Shown piece after piece: positions 1 to 9,244 of a stretch of 64,000 nt of DNA. The stretch covers positions 277,967 to 341,966 of the forward strand of contig JADJHP010000008.1 of assembly GCA_016707525.1 (NCBI GenBank). The letters run 5' to 3'. The notes under the pieces are model-generated. The model was not told where the DNA came from. It worked only from the letters and a program-made list of their open reading frames with translations, and ran no database searches. Origin of the DNA: Ignavibacteriota bacterium. GTDB taxonomy: Bacteria > Bacteroidota > Ignavibacteria > UBA10030 > UBA6906. Position 1 is the stretch's first letter. Every line of letters starts with the position of its first letter. The translations under genes were made by a program, and so were the position numbers.

Positions 1-78
1 GTCCGGCGTTTGACTACGTGTGCCAGCCGGGACGAGCAGCATCAGAATGAGGCAAAAAGCCGCATAGATATTGCGCAT
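1..78 (-). CDS. Secreted protein, N-terminal fragment (runs off left edge)
   Basis: Only the first 26 codons are inside the window. They begin with Met-Arg-Asn, then a hydrophobic stretch (AAFCLILMLLVPAG) and a polar TRSQTPD segment, which is the shape of a Sec signal peptide. A purine-rich GGAGGAAGG lies about 14 bases ahead of the ATG. The gene diverges from dxr, so the 75 bases between them should hold both promoters. The mature protein is not visible, so no function can be named. Confidence 0.55.
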   Translation of the reverse strand, partial: MRNIYAAFCLILMLLVPAGTRSQTPD

Positions 79-153
79 ACGAAGGAAATGTACCTTCCTC
101 CGGCTTGATATACAAGCACCGTTTATGTACCTTGATGACATTCCTGGAGTGCT

Positions 154-1320
154 GTGAAACGTCCCACCAACATTGCCATACTCGGCTCCACTGGCTCGAT
201 CGGCCGCAGCAGTCTCGAGGTGATCGAGGCAATGCCGGACCGCTTCCGCGTTACCTGTCTTACTGCACACCGTAATACCGACATTCTTGCCGAACAGGTA
301 CGCCGGTTCAAGCCCCGGGCGGTCGTTGTGACCGATCCCTCCCGCGCCGGAGATCTGCGCGCACGGGTGGATGGTGCGACGGAGGTGTTGAGTGGCGACA
401 GTGCCCTCCTCGATGTGGTGGCACGGGAGGATGTGGATATCGTCATCAGCGCGCTTGTCGGTTTCGCGGGGCTCCATCCCACGTTACGCGCCATCGAAGC
501 GGGCAAGGACATCGCCCTCGCGAACAAGGAAACCCTTGTCGTCGGCGGCGAGCTGGTCATGGCGAAGGTGCGGGAGCACAAGGTCCGCCTCCTCCCGGTC
601 GACAGCGAGCACAGCGCGATCCTCCAGTGCCTGCAGGGCGAGGACCCTCACAGCGTCAACCGGTTGATCCTCACCGCGTCGGGTGGCCCGTTCCTGAACA
701 CGCCGCGCGAGGAGATGGCAGACATCACCCCGGCGCGGGCGCTGAAGCATCCGACCTGGACGATGGGGGCCAAGATCACGATCGATTCCGCCACGCTGAT
801 GAACAAGGGGCTGGAAGTGATCGAGGCGCAGTGGCTGTTCGGGCTCCCGGCAGAACGGATCGAAGTGATCGTCCACCCGCAATCCATCATCCACTCGATG
901 GTGGAATTCGTGGACGGGTCGGTGAAGGCGCAACTGGGCATCCCGGACATGAAGTTGCCCATTCAATATGCGCTCACCTATCCCGAACGCCCGCCGTCCG
1001 GTTTCAAGCGGGTGGATTTTGCGGCGCTCGGGCGGCTGACCTTCCAGGACCCCGACACCGAACGGTTCCCCTGCCTTTCCCTTGCCTTCCGGGCGATGCG
1101 TGAAGGCGGCACGGCACCGGCGGTCCTGAATGCAGCCAATGAAGCAGCGGTAGCCCTCTTCCTCGACGGGAAGATCGGCTTCACCGCCATCCCCGAACTG
1201 ATCGCGCAGACGATGGATGCACTTCCACCGTCGGGCGCTGTGACACTGGAGTTGATAGATCGAGCAGATCGTGATGCGCGGGCGTTCGTCGCGCAGGCGG
1301 CTGCGGTATTCTCACACTGA
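154..1320 (+). CDS. dxr: 1-deoxy-D-xylulose 5-phosphate reductoisomerase
   Basis: Dxr converts 1-deoxy-D-xylulose 5-phosphate to 2-C-methyl-D-erythritol 4-phosphate with NADPH, the second step of the MEP isoprenoid pathway, in the cytoplasm. The 388-residue product has the usual length. The NADPH loop GSTGSIG is at residues 11-17, followed by LANKETLV, the metal-binding PVDSEHSAI, SGGPF, the lysine-rich MNKGLEVIEA and the HPQSIIHSMVEF block. The start is a GTG with GGAG about six bases upstream. rseP begins 14 bases after the stop, so the two are probably co-transcribed; dxr-rseP adjacency is common in bacteria. No key residue appears to be missing. Confidence 0.97.
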   Translation: MKRPTNIAILGSTGSIGRSSLEVIEAMPDRFRVTCLTAHRNTDILAEQVRRFKPRAVVVTDPSRAGDLRARVDGATEVLSGDSALLDVVAREDVDIVISALVGFAGLHPTLRAIEAGKDIALANKETLVVGGELVMAKVREHKVRLLPVDSEHSAILQCLQGEDPHSVNRLILTASGGPFLNTPREEMADITPARALKHPTWTMGAKITIDSATLMNKGLEVIEAQWLFGLPAERIEVIVHPQSIIHSMVEFVDGSVKAQLGIPDMKLPIQYALTYPERPPSGFKRVDFAALGRLTFQDPDTERFPCLSLAFRAMREGGTAPAVLNAANEAAVALFLDGKIGFTAIPELIAQTMDALPPSGAVTLELIDRADRDARAFVAQAAAVFSH

Positions 1321-1334
1321 CGGACGGTTGGCCC

Positions 1335-2651
1335 ATGGAGTTCCTCCAAACAGCGATGTATTTCATCCTCACGCTCGGCGTGCTGGTCTTCGTGCACGAA
1401 TTCGGGCACTTCATCACCGCGAAACTTTCCGGCATGAAGGTGGACCGTTTCTCGATCGGCTTTCCTCCCCGGGCATTCGGCAAGCAGATCGGCGAGACCG
1501 ACTACTGTATCTCCTGGATCCCGATCGGCGGCTACGTGAAGATCGCCGGGATGATCGATGAGAGCTTCGACACCGACTATCTCGCGCAGGCACCCCAGCC
1601 GTGGGAATTCCGCGCAAAGCCCGTCTGGCAGAAGATGCTCGTCATCTCGGGCGGCGTGATCATGAACATCCTCCTCGCAATCGTCATCTTCTGGGGCATC
1701 AACTTCGTCCAGGGAACGGTCATCCGCGAGACGACCACGATCGGGATGGTGGCAGAAGGAAGCGTGGCGCAGAAGAGCGGACTCCTGGGGGGCGACAGGA
1801 TCGTCCGCATCAACGGTACCGCGATCACGCATTGGGATGAGATCCTGAACAGCGTGTACATCGATCAGGCCGGTGAGGATGTGCAATTCACGGTGAACCG
1901 CGCCGGATCCGAGATGGACATCACGATCCCGCGCTCCGCGATCCCCGAACCGAACGAGACGGCATTCGGGATCATCCCCGACCAGACCGAGATCCTCGTC
2001 GGCACGGTGCAGGGGGGCATGCCCGCCGACGCCATCGGACTGAAGCCGGGTGACGTATTGACGGCGATCGGCGGCGAGAAGCTCGTCACCGATGCACAGG
2101 TGAAAGCGGTCGTGCAGCAGCATGCCGGCAAGCCCATTGCCATAGAGTGGCGCCGCGATGCCGCGATCATGAAAGGGACGGTCACGCCGACGGACGATGG
2201 CCGCATCGGGATCGGTTTCGGCTTGCGCTACACCGGGCCGACGCGCAAGGTGGAGTATTCGTTCTTCGGTGCCCTGCCCCACGCCCTGACGAATGTCGTG
2301 GATGTGAGCGTGTTGTTCGTGAAGCAGGTCTGGCAGATCATCGTCGGCAAGGTGGCGTTCGCCCAATCCGTGGGCGGCCCCATCAAGATCGCTCAGATGG
2401 CGACGCAGACGGCGGAGATGGGACTCCTGACCTACCTCGGCTTCATGGCCCTGCTCAGCATGAGCCTGGCCATTCTCAATTTCCTCCCGTTCCCGGCGTT
2501 GGACGGCGGACACATGGTCTTCCTTGTGTACGAGGCCATCTTCAAGCGCGAAGTGCCGGTCAAGGTGCGCATGGCGCTGCAGAAGGCAGGGTTCGTCCTG
2601 TTGCTGGCGTTCATGGCGTTCGTACTTTATAACGATATTCGGCAGTTCTAA
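1335..2651 (+). CDS. rseP: RIP metalloprotease RseP (site-2 protease)
   Basis: This intramembrane zinc protease of family M50 cleaves anti-sigma factors and remnant signal peptides within the inner membrane. The 438-residue protein has the HEFGH zinc motif at residues 21-25 in the first membrane helix and the third-ligand LDGG motif at about 389-392 before the last helices. Two PDZ-like segments lie between, around residues 130-290. The length is normal. An anti-sigma factor encoded near 20.2-21.1 kb is a possible substrate, but that is only inference. A perfect palindrome follows 20 bases after the stop and may end the transcript. Confidence 0.96.
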   Translation: MEFLQTAMYFILTLGVLVFVHEFGHFITAKLSGMKVDRFSIGFPPRAFGKQIGETDYCISWIPIGGYVKIAGMIDESFDTDYLAQAPQPWEFRAKPVWQKMLVISGGVIMNILLAIVIFWGINFVQGTVIRETTTIGMVAEGSVAQKSGLLGGDRIVRINGTAITHWDEILNSVYIDQAGEDVQFTVNRAGSEMDITIPRSAIPEPNETAFGIIPDQTEILVGTVQGGMPADAIGLKPGDVLTAIGGEKLVTDAQVKAVVQQHAGKPIAIEWRRDAAIMKGTVTPTDDGRIGIGFGLRYTGPTRKVEYSFFGALPHALTNVVDVSVLFVKQVWQIIVGKVAFAQSVGGPIKIAQMATQTAEMGLLTYLGFMALLSMSLAILNFLPFPALDGGHMVFLVYEAIFKREVPVKVRMALQKAGFVLLLAFMAFVLYNDIRQF

Positions 2652-2670
2652 CCCCTCCGGGGAGGTGCCT

Positions 2671-2702
2671 GTGTAGGGGCGGTGCATGCACCGCCCCTAC
2701 AC
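2671..2702. repeat. 32-bp perfect palindrome, TGTAG...GCATGC...CTACA family
   Basis: The two arms are perfectly complementary: TGTAGGGGCGGT plus the self-complementary GCATGC centre and ACCGCCCCTACA, with one further G-C pair outside. It lies 20 bases after the rseP stop and about 100 bases before the next start. A hairpin this strong could terminate transcription or protect the 3' end, although no T-run follows. Related elements occur at 10424-10453, 44359-44387, 45142-45166 and 45188-45213. Confidence 0.85.
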
Positions 2703-2800
2703 TCTCCCGACACGCCCTCCCACCGTATTGCTTGGCACCCGCCAAATTCTTATCATACCTCACTACACGCAGTTCTTCCACTTATCCTCGGGGCGATACC

Positions 2801-3853
2801 ATGAGAGCTCTTCTCTTCTTCATCGCCATCGTTGTTGTTGCGATGCCCGCAGCAGTGGCGCAATCGCCGGTCATCGACATCAGCACATCGACAGCGCCCG
2901 TGGATGTCCTCACCATTCAGGATGTCGATTTCATCAACGCGTTGTCCCCGAAGTGGCTGTTCTCCATCGACCTTCGGATCCGCGGCGGCGTTCCTGCATC
3001 AGTGAATGCATCCATGGCGATCACGCTCGACGTCCAGATGGCGACCGGCGAATCCTTCACGCGTGTCTCATCATACTCCACCAAGCAGTTCGAGATACCC
3101 GGAACCCGTTCGTTCAGCAATCTCGACCTCGCCAGCCCGGCGGTCAAGGCCGAGTATGTGATCGATGACGTCGCGAAGAAGAGAATGGAACAGCTCGCCC
3201 TGCCCACAGGATATATGCCCGCAGGCATCTATACCTTCAGCATCGAGGTCATGCTCGCCCGCTACAACACGACCTATGTCGCGAAATTCCGCTTCGTGCT
3301 GACCAACCCCTCGCGGCTCGATCTGGTGATGCCGATGCAGAACGATCGTACCGTGAACGAATTCCCGCTGTTCCAGTGGACGTTCGACGGCCCGCGTTCG
3401 CGGCTGTCGGTGTTTGAGAAACTCCCCAACCAGTCATCCCTGGAAGAAGCCGTCAACGGCGTGCCGCACCTCTCCACCGAGGTCAGCACGACCTCGTTCC
3501 TGTACCCGTCGGCCGGTGTGCGCCCCCTCGAGCCAGGAAGGACCTACGTCTGGTTCGTGGAAGGGATCTACGGCAACACCAGCGGCCCGAGCAACACGGT
3601 GAAGAGCCAACTCCGCGCCTTCACCGTCTCCGCGGGCGGGTCCAACATGGTGATGGAGAACCTTCTCGCGGACCTCGAGAAGGCTCTCGGGCCGGCTCAC
3701 AAGCCGGTGTTCGACAAGATCCGGAGCAGTCTGTTGTCGCCGACCGGACAGATGCGGGTGGATGGGAAGACGATCACGGTGAGCGACCTCGTGAAGCTCA
3801 TCAATCAGTTCCGGTCCAACCCGAGCCACGTCATCTCCACCGATCTCGAATAG
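2801..3853 (+). CDS. Secreted protein of unknown function, about 350 aa
   Basis: The chosen ATG gives MRALLFFIAIVVVAMPAAVAQ, a clear signal peptide with an AxAQ cleavage site; a longer reading from a TTG at 2732 would bury it. The rest looks like a beta-rich periplasmic or surface protein. A segment around residues 180-280 reads like an immunoglobulin or fibronectin-type unit (FQWTFDGPRSRLSVFE, then PGRTYVWFVEG), and the last 50 residues are predicted helical. I do not recognise a named family. It starts a tight plus-strand run with the FecR protein (21-base gap), the outer-membrane protein and the CHASE2 cyclase, so a role in the same envelope process is likely but unproven. Confidence 0.8.
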   Translation: MRALLFFIAIVVVAMPAAVAQSPVIDISTSTAPVDVLTIQDVDFINALSPKWLFSIDLRIRGGVPASVNASMAITLDVQMATGESFTRVSSYSTKQFEIPGTRSFSNLDLASPAVKAEYVIDDVAKKRMEQLALPTGYMPAGIYTFSIEVMLARYNTTYVAKFRFVLTNPSRLDLVMPMQNDRTVNEFPLFQWTFDGPRSRLSVFEKLPNQSSLEEAVNGVPHLSTEVSTTSFLYPSAGVRPLEPGRTYVWFVEGIYGNTSGPSNTVKSQLRAFTVSAGGSNMVMENLLADLEKALGPAHKPVFDKIRSSLLSPTGQMRVDGKTITVSDLVKLINQFRSNPSHVISTDLE

Positions 3854-3874
3854 CGCCTCCTTCCGGAGCTCCCC

Positions 3875-4570
3875 ATGAACCGACATATCAGAAACGTCGT
3901 CTGTCTCCTGATCACCCTGAGCATCGCTGCGCCGGTCTTCGCCGCGCCTCCCGGCACCCCGGTCGCCCTCCTCAGCAAGGTCATCCTCGATGTCCTCAAG
4001 AAGGAATCCGGCAAGGAGTGGGCGAAGGCCACACGCGGACAGACCCTCGCATCCGGCGACATGGTGCGCACGGGCGAAGGAGCGCTGGCGATCATCAAGT
4101 TCAAGGACAACAGTCTCGTCCGCCTGCGTGAACGTTCCGTCATGACCATCACCGGAACGCAGAACGGCAATAACCTCTCGAAGTCCGTCGAGGTCCAGAC
4201 CGGCGTCGTCGGATTCAACGTCGCAAAGCAACGGTCCAGCGAAGAGTTCCGCTTCACATCACCGACCTCTGTCGCTTCGATCCGCGGAACCGCCGGGGTC
4301 TTCAACAGCTCGGCGCAGTCCGATACGCTGACCGTGACCGAAGGCCTCGTGCAATTGTTCAACCGTGTCTCCTCACGCACCGTCGATGTCGGTGCCGGCT
4401 TCACAGGGATCTCGGGAAAGAATGGCTCCATCGTAAGCCGCACCACCACCGAACAGGAACGCCAGGCTGCACTCAATGCTCTCCGGGATGATGCCCGCCG
4501 CCGGCTGGACATCGAACTGCGTGACCCGCAGGGCAAGACCAATCGCCTGAAGATCGAATTCAACGACTAA
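3875..4570 (+). CDS. FecR-domain periplasmic protein
   Basis: The 231-residue product starts with a signal peptide ending in AAPVFAA and then carries a FecR-type domain (PF04773), seen in the run of SGDMVRTGEGALAIIKFKDN, the VRLRERS turn, and SVASIRGTAGVF. In classical FecR this fold senses a TonB-dependent receptor and an ECF sigma factor. Here there is no N-terminal membrane helix or sigma gene next to it, and it resembles the stand-alone secreted FecR proteins that often sit beside CHASE2 cyclases. The C-terminus is basic and helical. Gaps to the neighbours are about 20 bases, which supports one operon. Confidence 0.88.
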   Translation: MNRHIRNVVCLLITLSIAAPVFAAPPGTPVALLSKVILDVLKKESGKEWAKATRGQTLASGDMVRTGEGALAIIKFKDNSLVRLRERSVMTITGTQNGNNLSKSVEVQTGVVGFNVAKQRSSEEFRFTSPTSVASIRGTAGVFNSSAQSDTLTVTEGLVQLFNRVSSRTVDVGAGFTGISGKNGSIVSRTTTEQERQAALNALRDDARRRLDIELRDPQGKTNRLKIEFND

Positions 4571-4589
4571 CGAACGGCCGCCGCTCCCC

Positions 4590-7004
4590 ATGACCCTTCG
4601 AACCCTGTGCACCGCCGGAGGAATGCTGCTTCTTCCGGCGGTCATGTTCGCGCAGCTGTCTACCTATGTGTCGTCCACATCCCCGGCTTCCGCACCACCG
4701 CGCAAACCGGTGCCGGTCACGGTGGAACTCCAGCAGGGACACCGGATCACCGATGTCCAGATCCTCTACCGGCCGTTCGGTTCATCGAACTGGCGGAAGG
4801 CGGAGATGGACCTCCGCGGCAACACGGCCCGATTCACGGTGACCAAAGAATATGCCCTCGCGCCGTTCTTCGAGTACTACCTCATCCTGACGGAAGGGTC
4901 GGGAAAGCGGACCTCCTATCCGGCCGCTACAGGCGATGACCCCATCAAGGCCCCTCCGGCCCAACCCCTCCGCGTGTCGATCGTGGACGAGGACAAAGAA
5001 CAGGTGCTCTTTCTCAGTCCGGAACCCGATGCCGTTCTCGAACCGGATGACGTCCTGATCTCGATTTCGCTCCTCCGCGCCGATTCCGCGGTGGTCCGCA
5101 AGGCAACACAGATCAAACTGGACGACATCAACGTGACCACCGGAGCGGTGTTCAGCGAGGACCTCATCGTGTATGCACCGGACAATCAGGGGATGACCCT
5201 GTCTCCCGGCGTCCACACCGTGAAGATCGGGCTCTTCAACCGCAAGGGACAGCTCCATGGCACCGCCGAGCTCTCATTCACGGTGCGGAGCGTGGGACGC
5301 GATGTCTACGCAACCCCGACGCCCGTGAGAGGCTTCGACTACAAGCTGGATGTGAATGTGGAATCCCGCCACGAACAGATCCGGAGCGAAGGTACGTGGT
5401 ACAACAGGGCGGGCGCCACGTTCCGGGGCAAGACCGGGATCTGGGGCTTCAACTCGAACATCTTCCTCACCTCCGACGAACGGTCCGACCGGCAGCCGCA
5501 GCACCGCTTCTTCGCAGAGGTCGAAACACCGTGGGTGCAGGTCGGCTACGGCGACCACTATCCCGTCCTCCCCGAACTGATCCTGAGTGGCAAGCGCGTC
5601 CGCGGCCTCTCGAGTTCCGCACAGTACGGCATCTTCGGGGTCGATATGACCCTTGGCCAGATCACCCGGAGCGTCGAAGGCAAACTGGTCCGCCAGTTCT
5701 CCGCAGACAGTTTCAGCGTTGAATTCCACCGCGACTCGACCGCGGCGTATGGACTGGTGAGCCCGGGGACCTTCGGGCGGTTCAACTACGGCACGTATTC
5801 CCGGGACCTGTTCGCGATCCGCCCGAGCGTCGGCGACCGCGAGACCTGGGAGGTCGGCTTCTCATGGTTGAGCGCGGGTGACGACAAGAATTCCATCCAC
5901 TATGGCATTGCACCGAGAGAGAACATCGTTGTCGGGACGGACTTCGTGGCGCGAATGGATAACAGCCGCATCGAGGTCACCGGCTCGGCCGCGGCGAGTG
6001 CGTACAACATGGACATCTCCAAGGACGATTTCACCGACGAGGACATCGACAGGATCTATGCGTCAGGCGCGGAAGGTATCAAGAAGGTGCGCGACATCCT
6101 CAGTCCGTACATCACGGTGAACGATAACTTCCGTCCCCTGAACGTGGACAAGCTCCCCACGATCGCCTATGAGGTCGGCCTCGGGCTGAATTACTTCAAC
6201 AACTATCTCAAGTTCACCTATCTGTACCACGGGAACGATTACACGTCCTTCGGGCAGTCCTTCCTGCAGACCGACATCAAAGGCTTCTCGATCGTCGACC
6301 GGGCCCGCCTGATCGACAATCAGGTCTTCCTGACGCTGGGATATGAACGCCTCGAGGATAATACCAGTGCCACCAAGGTCGGCACCACGATGTTCAACAA
6401 CGTGAATGTGGCGGCGACCTACATGTCGCGGTCGGACCTGCCGACGTTCACCGTTGGTCTTTCGGTGTACGACAACGACAACGGCCTGTCGGTGAACGGG
6501 CGCGACAGTCTGGCGGCGATCAGCGACGCAACACTCCGCCTGTATATGCAGAGCTCGTACGAATTCAGCGCGGGCGCCCGCCATACGGCCACGGTGAGCC
6601 TTTCGACATCGAACCGCGACGACGAGTCCGTCCGTGCCTACGACGTGCAGAACGTCAGCGCGGAGCTCGGACTCACGACCCTGTATCAGGCACCGCTGCG
6701 CACCACGGTCTCTGCGGCGATGTTCCTCAACACGCTTCCGCTGTCCGGCTTCCGCGGCCAGACACAGAACCTGAACTACGGTGTGGTGACGTTCGCCGCC
6801 CGGTATGGCTTCATGAAGAACCTCCTGACGGTCGCCGCCACCGTCGCGCCGGCCTTCGGCGACTATCACCGGATCGCGTTCGACACCGGGGTGGAATGGA
6901 CCGCGCGGCCGGATATGCAACTGCTCCTGCAGTTCAGTTTCTTCAAGAACTCCGATGTACCGAACGAGAGCGTCATGAGTCTGCGGTACAGGTACACCAT
7001 CTGA
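4590..7004 (+). CDS. Large outer-membrane protein with C-terminal beta-barrel
   Basis: This 804-residue protein begins with a signal peptide (MLLLPAVMFAQ). Residues about 30-130 form a small beta domain (VELQQGHRITDVQILYR, then YYLILTEGSGKR); residues 130-260 look like a second Ig-like part. The remaining two thirds show the alternating aromatic and polar pattern of transmembrane beta-strands, and the protein ends in RYRYTI, like an outer-membrane insertion signal. No named family is recognised. The gene is 19 bases after the FecR gene and ends two bases before the cyclase start, so the three are very likely translated from one message. A pore or a surface sensor is possible; neither is shown. 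Confidence 0.8.
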   Translation: MTLRTLCTAGGMLLLPAVMFAQLSTYVSSTSPASAPPRKPVPVTVELQQGHRITDVQILYRPFGSSNWRKAEMDLRGNTARFTVTKEYALAPFFEYYLILTEGSGKRTSYPAATGDDPIKAPPAQPLRVSIVDEDKEQVLFLSPEPDAVLEPDDVLISISLLRADSAVVRKATQIKLDDINVTTGAVFSEDLIVYAPDNQGMTLSPGVHTVKIGLFNRKGQLHGTAELSFTVRSVGRDVYATPTPVRGFDYKLDVNVESRHEQIRSEGTWYNRAGATFRGKTGIWGFNSNIFLTSDERSDRQPQHRFFAEVETPWVQVGYGDHYPVLPELILSGKRVRGLSSSAQYGIFGVDMTLGQITRSVEGKLVRQFSADSFSVEFHRDSTAAYGLVSPGTFGRFNYGTYSRDLFAIRPSVGDRETWEVGFSWLSAGDDKNSIHYGIAPRENIVVGTDFVARMDNSRIEVTGSAAASAYNMDISKDDFTDEDIDRIYASGAEGIKKVRDILSPYITVNDNFRPLNVDKLPTIAYEVGLGLNYFNNYLKFTYLYHGNDYTSFGQSFLQTDIKGFSIVDRARLIDNQVFLTLGYERLEDNTSATKVGTTMFNNVNVAATYMSRSDLPTFTVGLSVYDNDNGLSVNGRDSLAAISDATLRLYMQSSYEFSAGARHTATVSLSTSNRDDESVRAYDVQNVSAELGLTTLYQAPLRTTVSAAMFLNTLPLSGFRGQTQNLNYGVVTFAARYGFMKNLLTVAATVAPAFGDYHRIAFDTGVEWTARPDMQLLLQFSFFKNSDVPNESVMSLRYRYTI

Positions 7005-7006
7005 CC

Positions 7007-9223
7007 ATGAACCAGCGCCTGCGTTTATCGTCAGGGCAACAAAGCTGGCTGATGCGCATCGCGCTGGCATTCGGCGTTGCGCTCATCATCATCGTCTTCA
7101 CCCAGGAGTCCATCCTCCGGCTCGGCATCCTGCAGCGCCTCGAACTGGCTTCGGTGGATTACCGCTTCCAGTATCGGGGGGTGAACCCGGGCCTCCGCGA
7201 CTCGTCGCATGTCGTCATCGTGGAGATCAATGAGGAATCGTTCCGTTCGCTCCGCGAGCAGTTCCCGTGGCCGCGGTCGTTCTATGCCCGCCTTCTGCGC
7301 AACCTCAAAGCCGCCGGCGCACGCGCGGTCGGCATCGATCTTCTCTTCAGCACGTCGGATATCCACGATCCGCGCCACGACGATTCCCTGCGCGCCGCGC
7401 TCACGGCCACCGGCATCGGTGTCCTCTCCGGCAAGCGCGAAGCCGACAACGAATCGTATATCACGACCTCCAACGACGAGACCTACGGCAACATCTTCTA
7501 CGCCACCGATCACTCGATGGGACTCGTGAATGTACGCACCGATGCCGACGGTGTGTTCCGGTCCTACAATACCATGTACGCCGTGGATTCCGCGGGGGGA
7601 GGCGAACAACGCATCCCTACGCTCGCCTTCGCGGTGCTGAACAAGTACTTTGGCCTCCCGCCCACGGCGGTGCCCGAAGTGGAGGACGGCTATTTCACCT
7701 ACGCCGGGCGCGTGATCCCCCAGGTCGACCGTGCTTCGATGATGATCAATTACTATGGCCCGGACGGGACCTTTCCCCACATCCGGTTCCATGATGTGCT
7801 GGATGACGAGACGTTGCAGACGAGGGAAGAGTCCGAGAGCGGCGAAGAGATCAATACCTTCAGCGATCCCTCCTTCGGCTATCTGCACGATGGCACGTTC
7901 AAGGACAAGATCGTCCTCGTCGGTGTCACCGTTCCCGAATACAAGGACCTGTTCCCGGTGGCCATCGCGCGCGGCGAACGGAAGCGCGAGAACATGATGT
8001 ACGGGGTCGAGATCCACGCCAATGCGGTGGAGAACGTGATCCGTGGCGATTTCCTGCGCATGGAGAGCCCGGCGGCATCGGCCACCACCACATTCATCCT
8101 GGTGCTCATCACCTTCATTGTGACCTCCCAGCTGCGCGAGGTGAAGACGCGGCATCACCTGGTCATCGGACTTCTGGGGTTCCTTTTTGCGCTTTCCATG
8201 ATCCTCCTCACCGGCGCGCTTGCCCTCTTCATGTTCAGCAAGTTCAACTATGTAATGGGCGTCGTGAATGCGGTCCTGGCCATCGTCGGTGGCTACTCGA
8301 TGAGTACCACCTATCACATGGTGACCGAGCGCAAAGAGCGCATGCTCATCAAATCCATGTTCAGCACGTACGTCAACCCTTCTCTGGTGGATGAACTCGT
8401 TGCCCATCCCGAGAAACTCGTCCTCGGCGGCCAGCGGGAAGAGCTCACGGTGCTCTTCAGCGATATCGTCGGGTTCACCGCCATCTCCGAGAACCTCTCG
8501 CCGGAAGAGCTCGTCAGCATCCTGAACGAGTATCTGGAAGTGATGTCCGGGATCATCTTCCGGAATGATGGAACGCTCGACAAATATGAGGGGGATGCAG
8601 TGATGGCGTTCTGGGGAGCCCCGATCCCTCAGAAGGACCACGCGCTACGGGCGTGCAGGGCAGCTCTCGAGATGCAGGAAGCTCTTGTCGGGCTGAATGC
8701 CGCCTGGCAGGAGGCGGGCCGGCCGCCGATCCGCATCCGGATCGGGATCAATACCGGCGATATGGTCGTGGGAAACATGGGAGCCGTCGGAAAATTCGCC
8801 TATACCGTTATCGGCGACAGCGTGAACCTTGCGTCCCGGCTCGAGGGTGCGAACCGGGAGTATGGTACCGGCGTCATGGTGAGTCAGCGGACCTACGATC
8901 TTGCCTGTGAAGAGATCCTCGGACGGGAGTTGGACCGGATCGCGGTCATGGGGCGTTCGGAACCGGTAACGACGTACGAGCTCATCGCGGTCCGGTCTGC
9001 CGAGATGCCTCCGGAGACCCAGGAGATGATCGGTGCGTACGAAGAGGGAAAAAGGTTCTACCACGCGCGGGAGTGGGTGAAGGCAGAGCAGGCATTCAGG
9101 AGGGCTCTGGCCGTTCAGCCGGACGACCGGCCATCGCTCCTCCACCTTCAGCGCATCGAGGTGTTCAAGCACACGCCCCCGCCGGAGAACTGGAACGGGG
9201 TGTTCGTTTTCAAATCAAAATAA
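7007..9223 (+). CDS. CHASE2-domain class III adenylate cyclase
   Basis: The start two bases after the upstream stop gives 738 residues. A membrane helix at about 15-37 leads into an extracellular CHASE2 domain (roughly 45-340), then three closely spaced helices and a cytoplasmic cyclase domain. The cyclase has both metal aspartates (FSDIVGF and KYEGDAVMAFWG), the purine-contact lysine of KYEGD, and AYTVIGDSVNLASRLE. The threonine in AYTVIGD sits where class IIIa enzymes have aspartate, so it fits class IIIb; ATP preference is inferred. The C-terminal 70 residues look like a TPR-type helical pair. It should make cAMP in response to a periplasmic signal, possibly from the FecR or barrel partner. 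Confidence 0.92.
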   Translation: MNQRLRLSSGQQSWLMRIALAFGVALIIIVFTQESILRLGILQRLELASVDYRFQYRGVNPGLRDSSHVVIVEINEESFRSLREQFPWPRSFYARLLRNLKAAGARAVGIDLLFSTSDIHDPRHDDSLRAALTATGIGVLSGKREADNESYITTSNDETYGNIFYATDHSMGLVNVRTDADGVFRSYNTMYAVDSAGGGEQRIPTLAFAVLNKYFGLPPTAVPEVEDGYFTYAGRVIPQVDRASMMINYYGPDGTFPHIRFHDVLDDETLQTREESESGEEINTFSDPSFGYLHDGTFKDKIVLVGVTVPEYKDLFPVAIARGERKRENMMYGVEIHANAVENVIRGDFLRMESPAASATTTFILVLITFIVTSQLREVKTRHHLVIGLLGFLFALSMILLTGALALFMFSKFNYVMGVVNAVLAIVGGYSMSTTYHMVTERKERMLIKSMFSTYVNPSLVDELVAHPEKLVLGGQREELTVLFSDIVGFTAISENLSPEELVSILNEYLEVMSGIIFRNDGTLDKYEGDAVMAFWGAPIPQKDHALRACRAALEMQEALVGLNAAWQEAGRPPIRIRIGINTGDMVVGNMGAVGKFAYTVIGDSVNLASRLEGANREYGTGVMVSQRTYDLACEEILGRELDRIAVMGRSEPVTTYELIAVRSAEMPPETQEMIGAYEEGKRFYHAREWVKAEQAFRRALAVQPDDRPSLLHLQRIEVFKHTPPPENWNGVFVFKSK

Positions 9224-9244
9224 AAGGGGAGAAGGGACTCTTCC

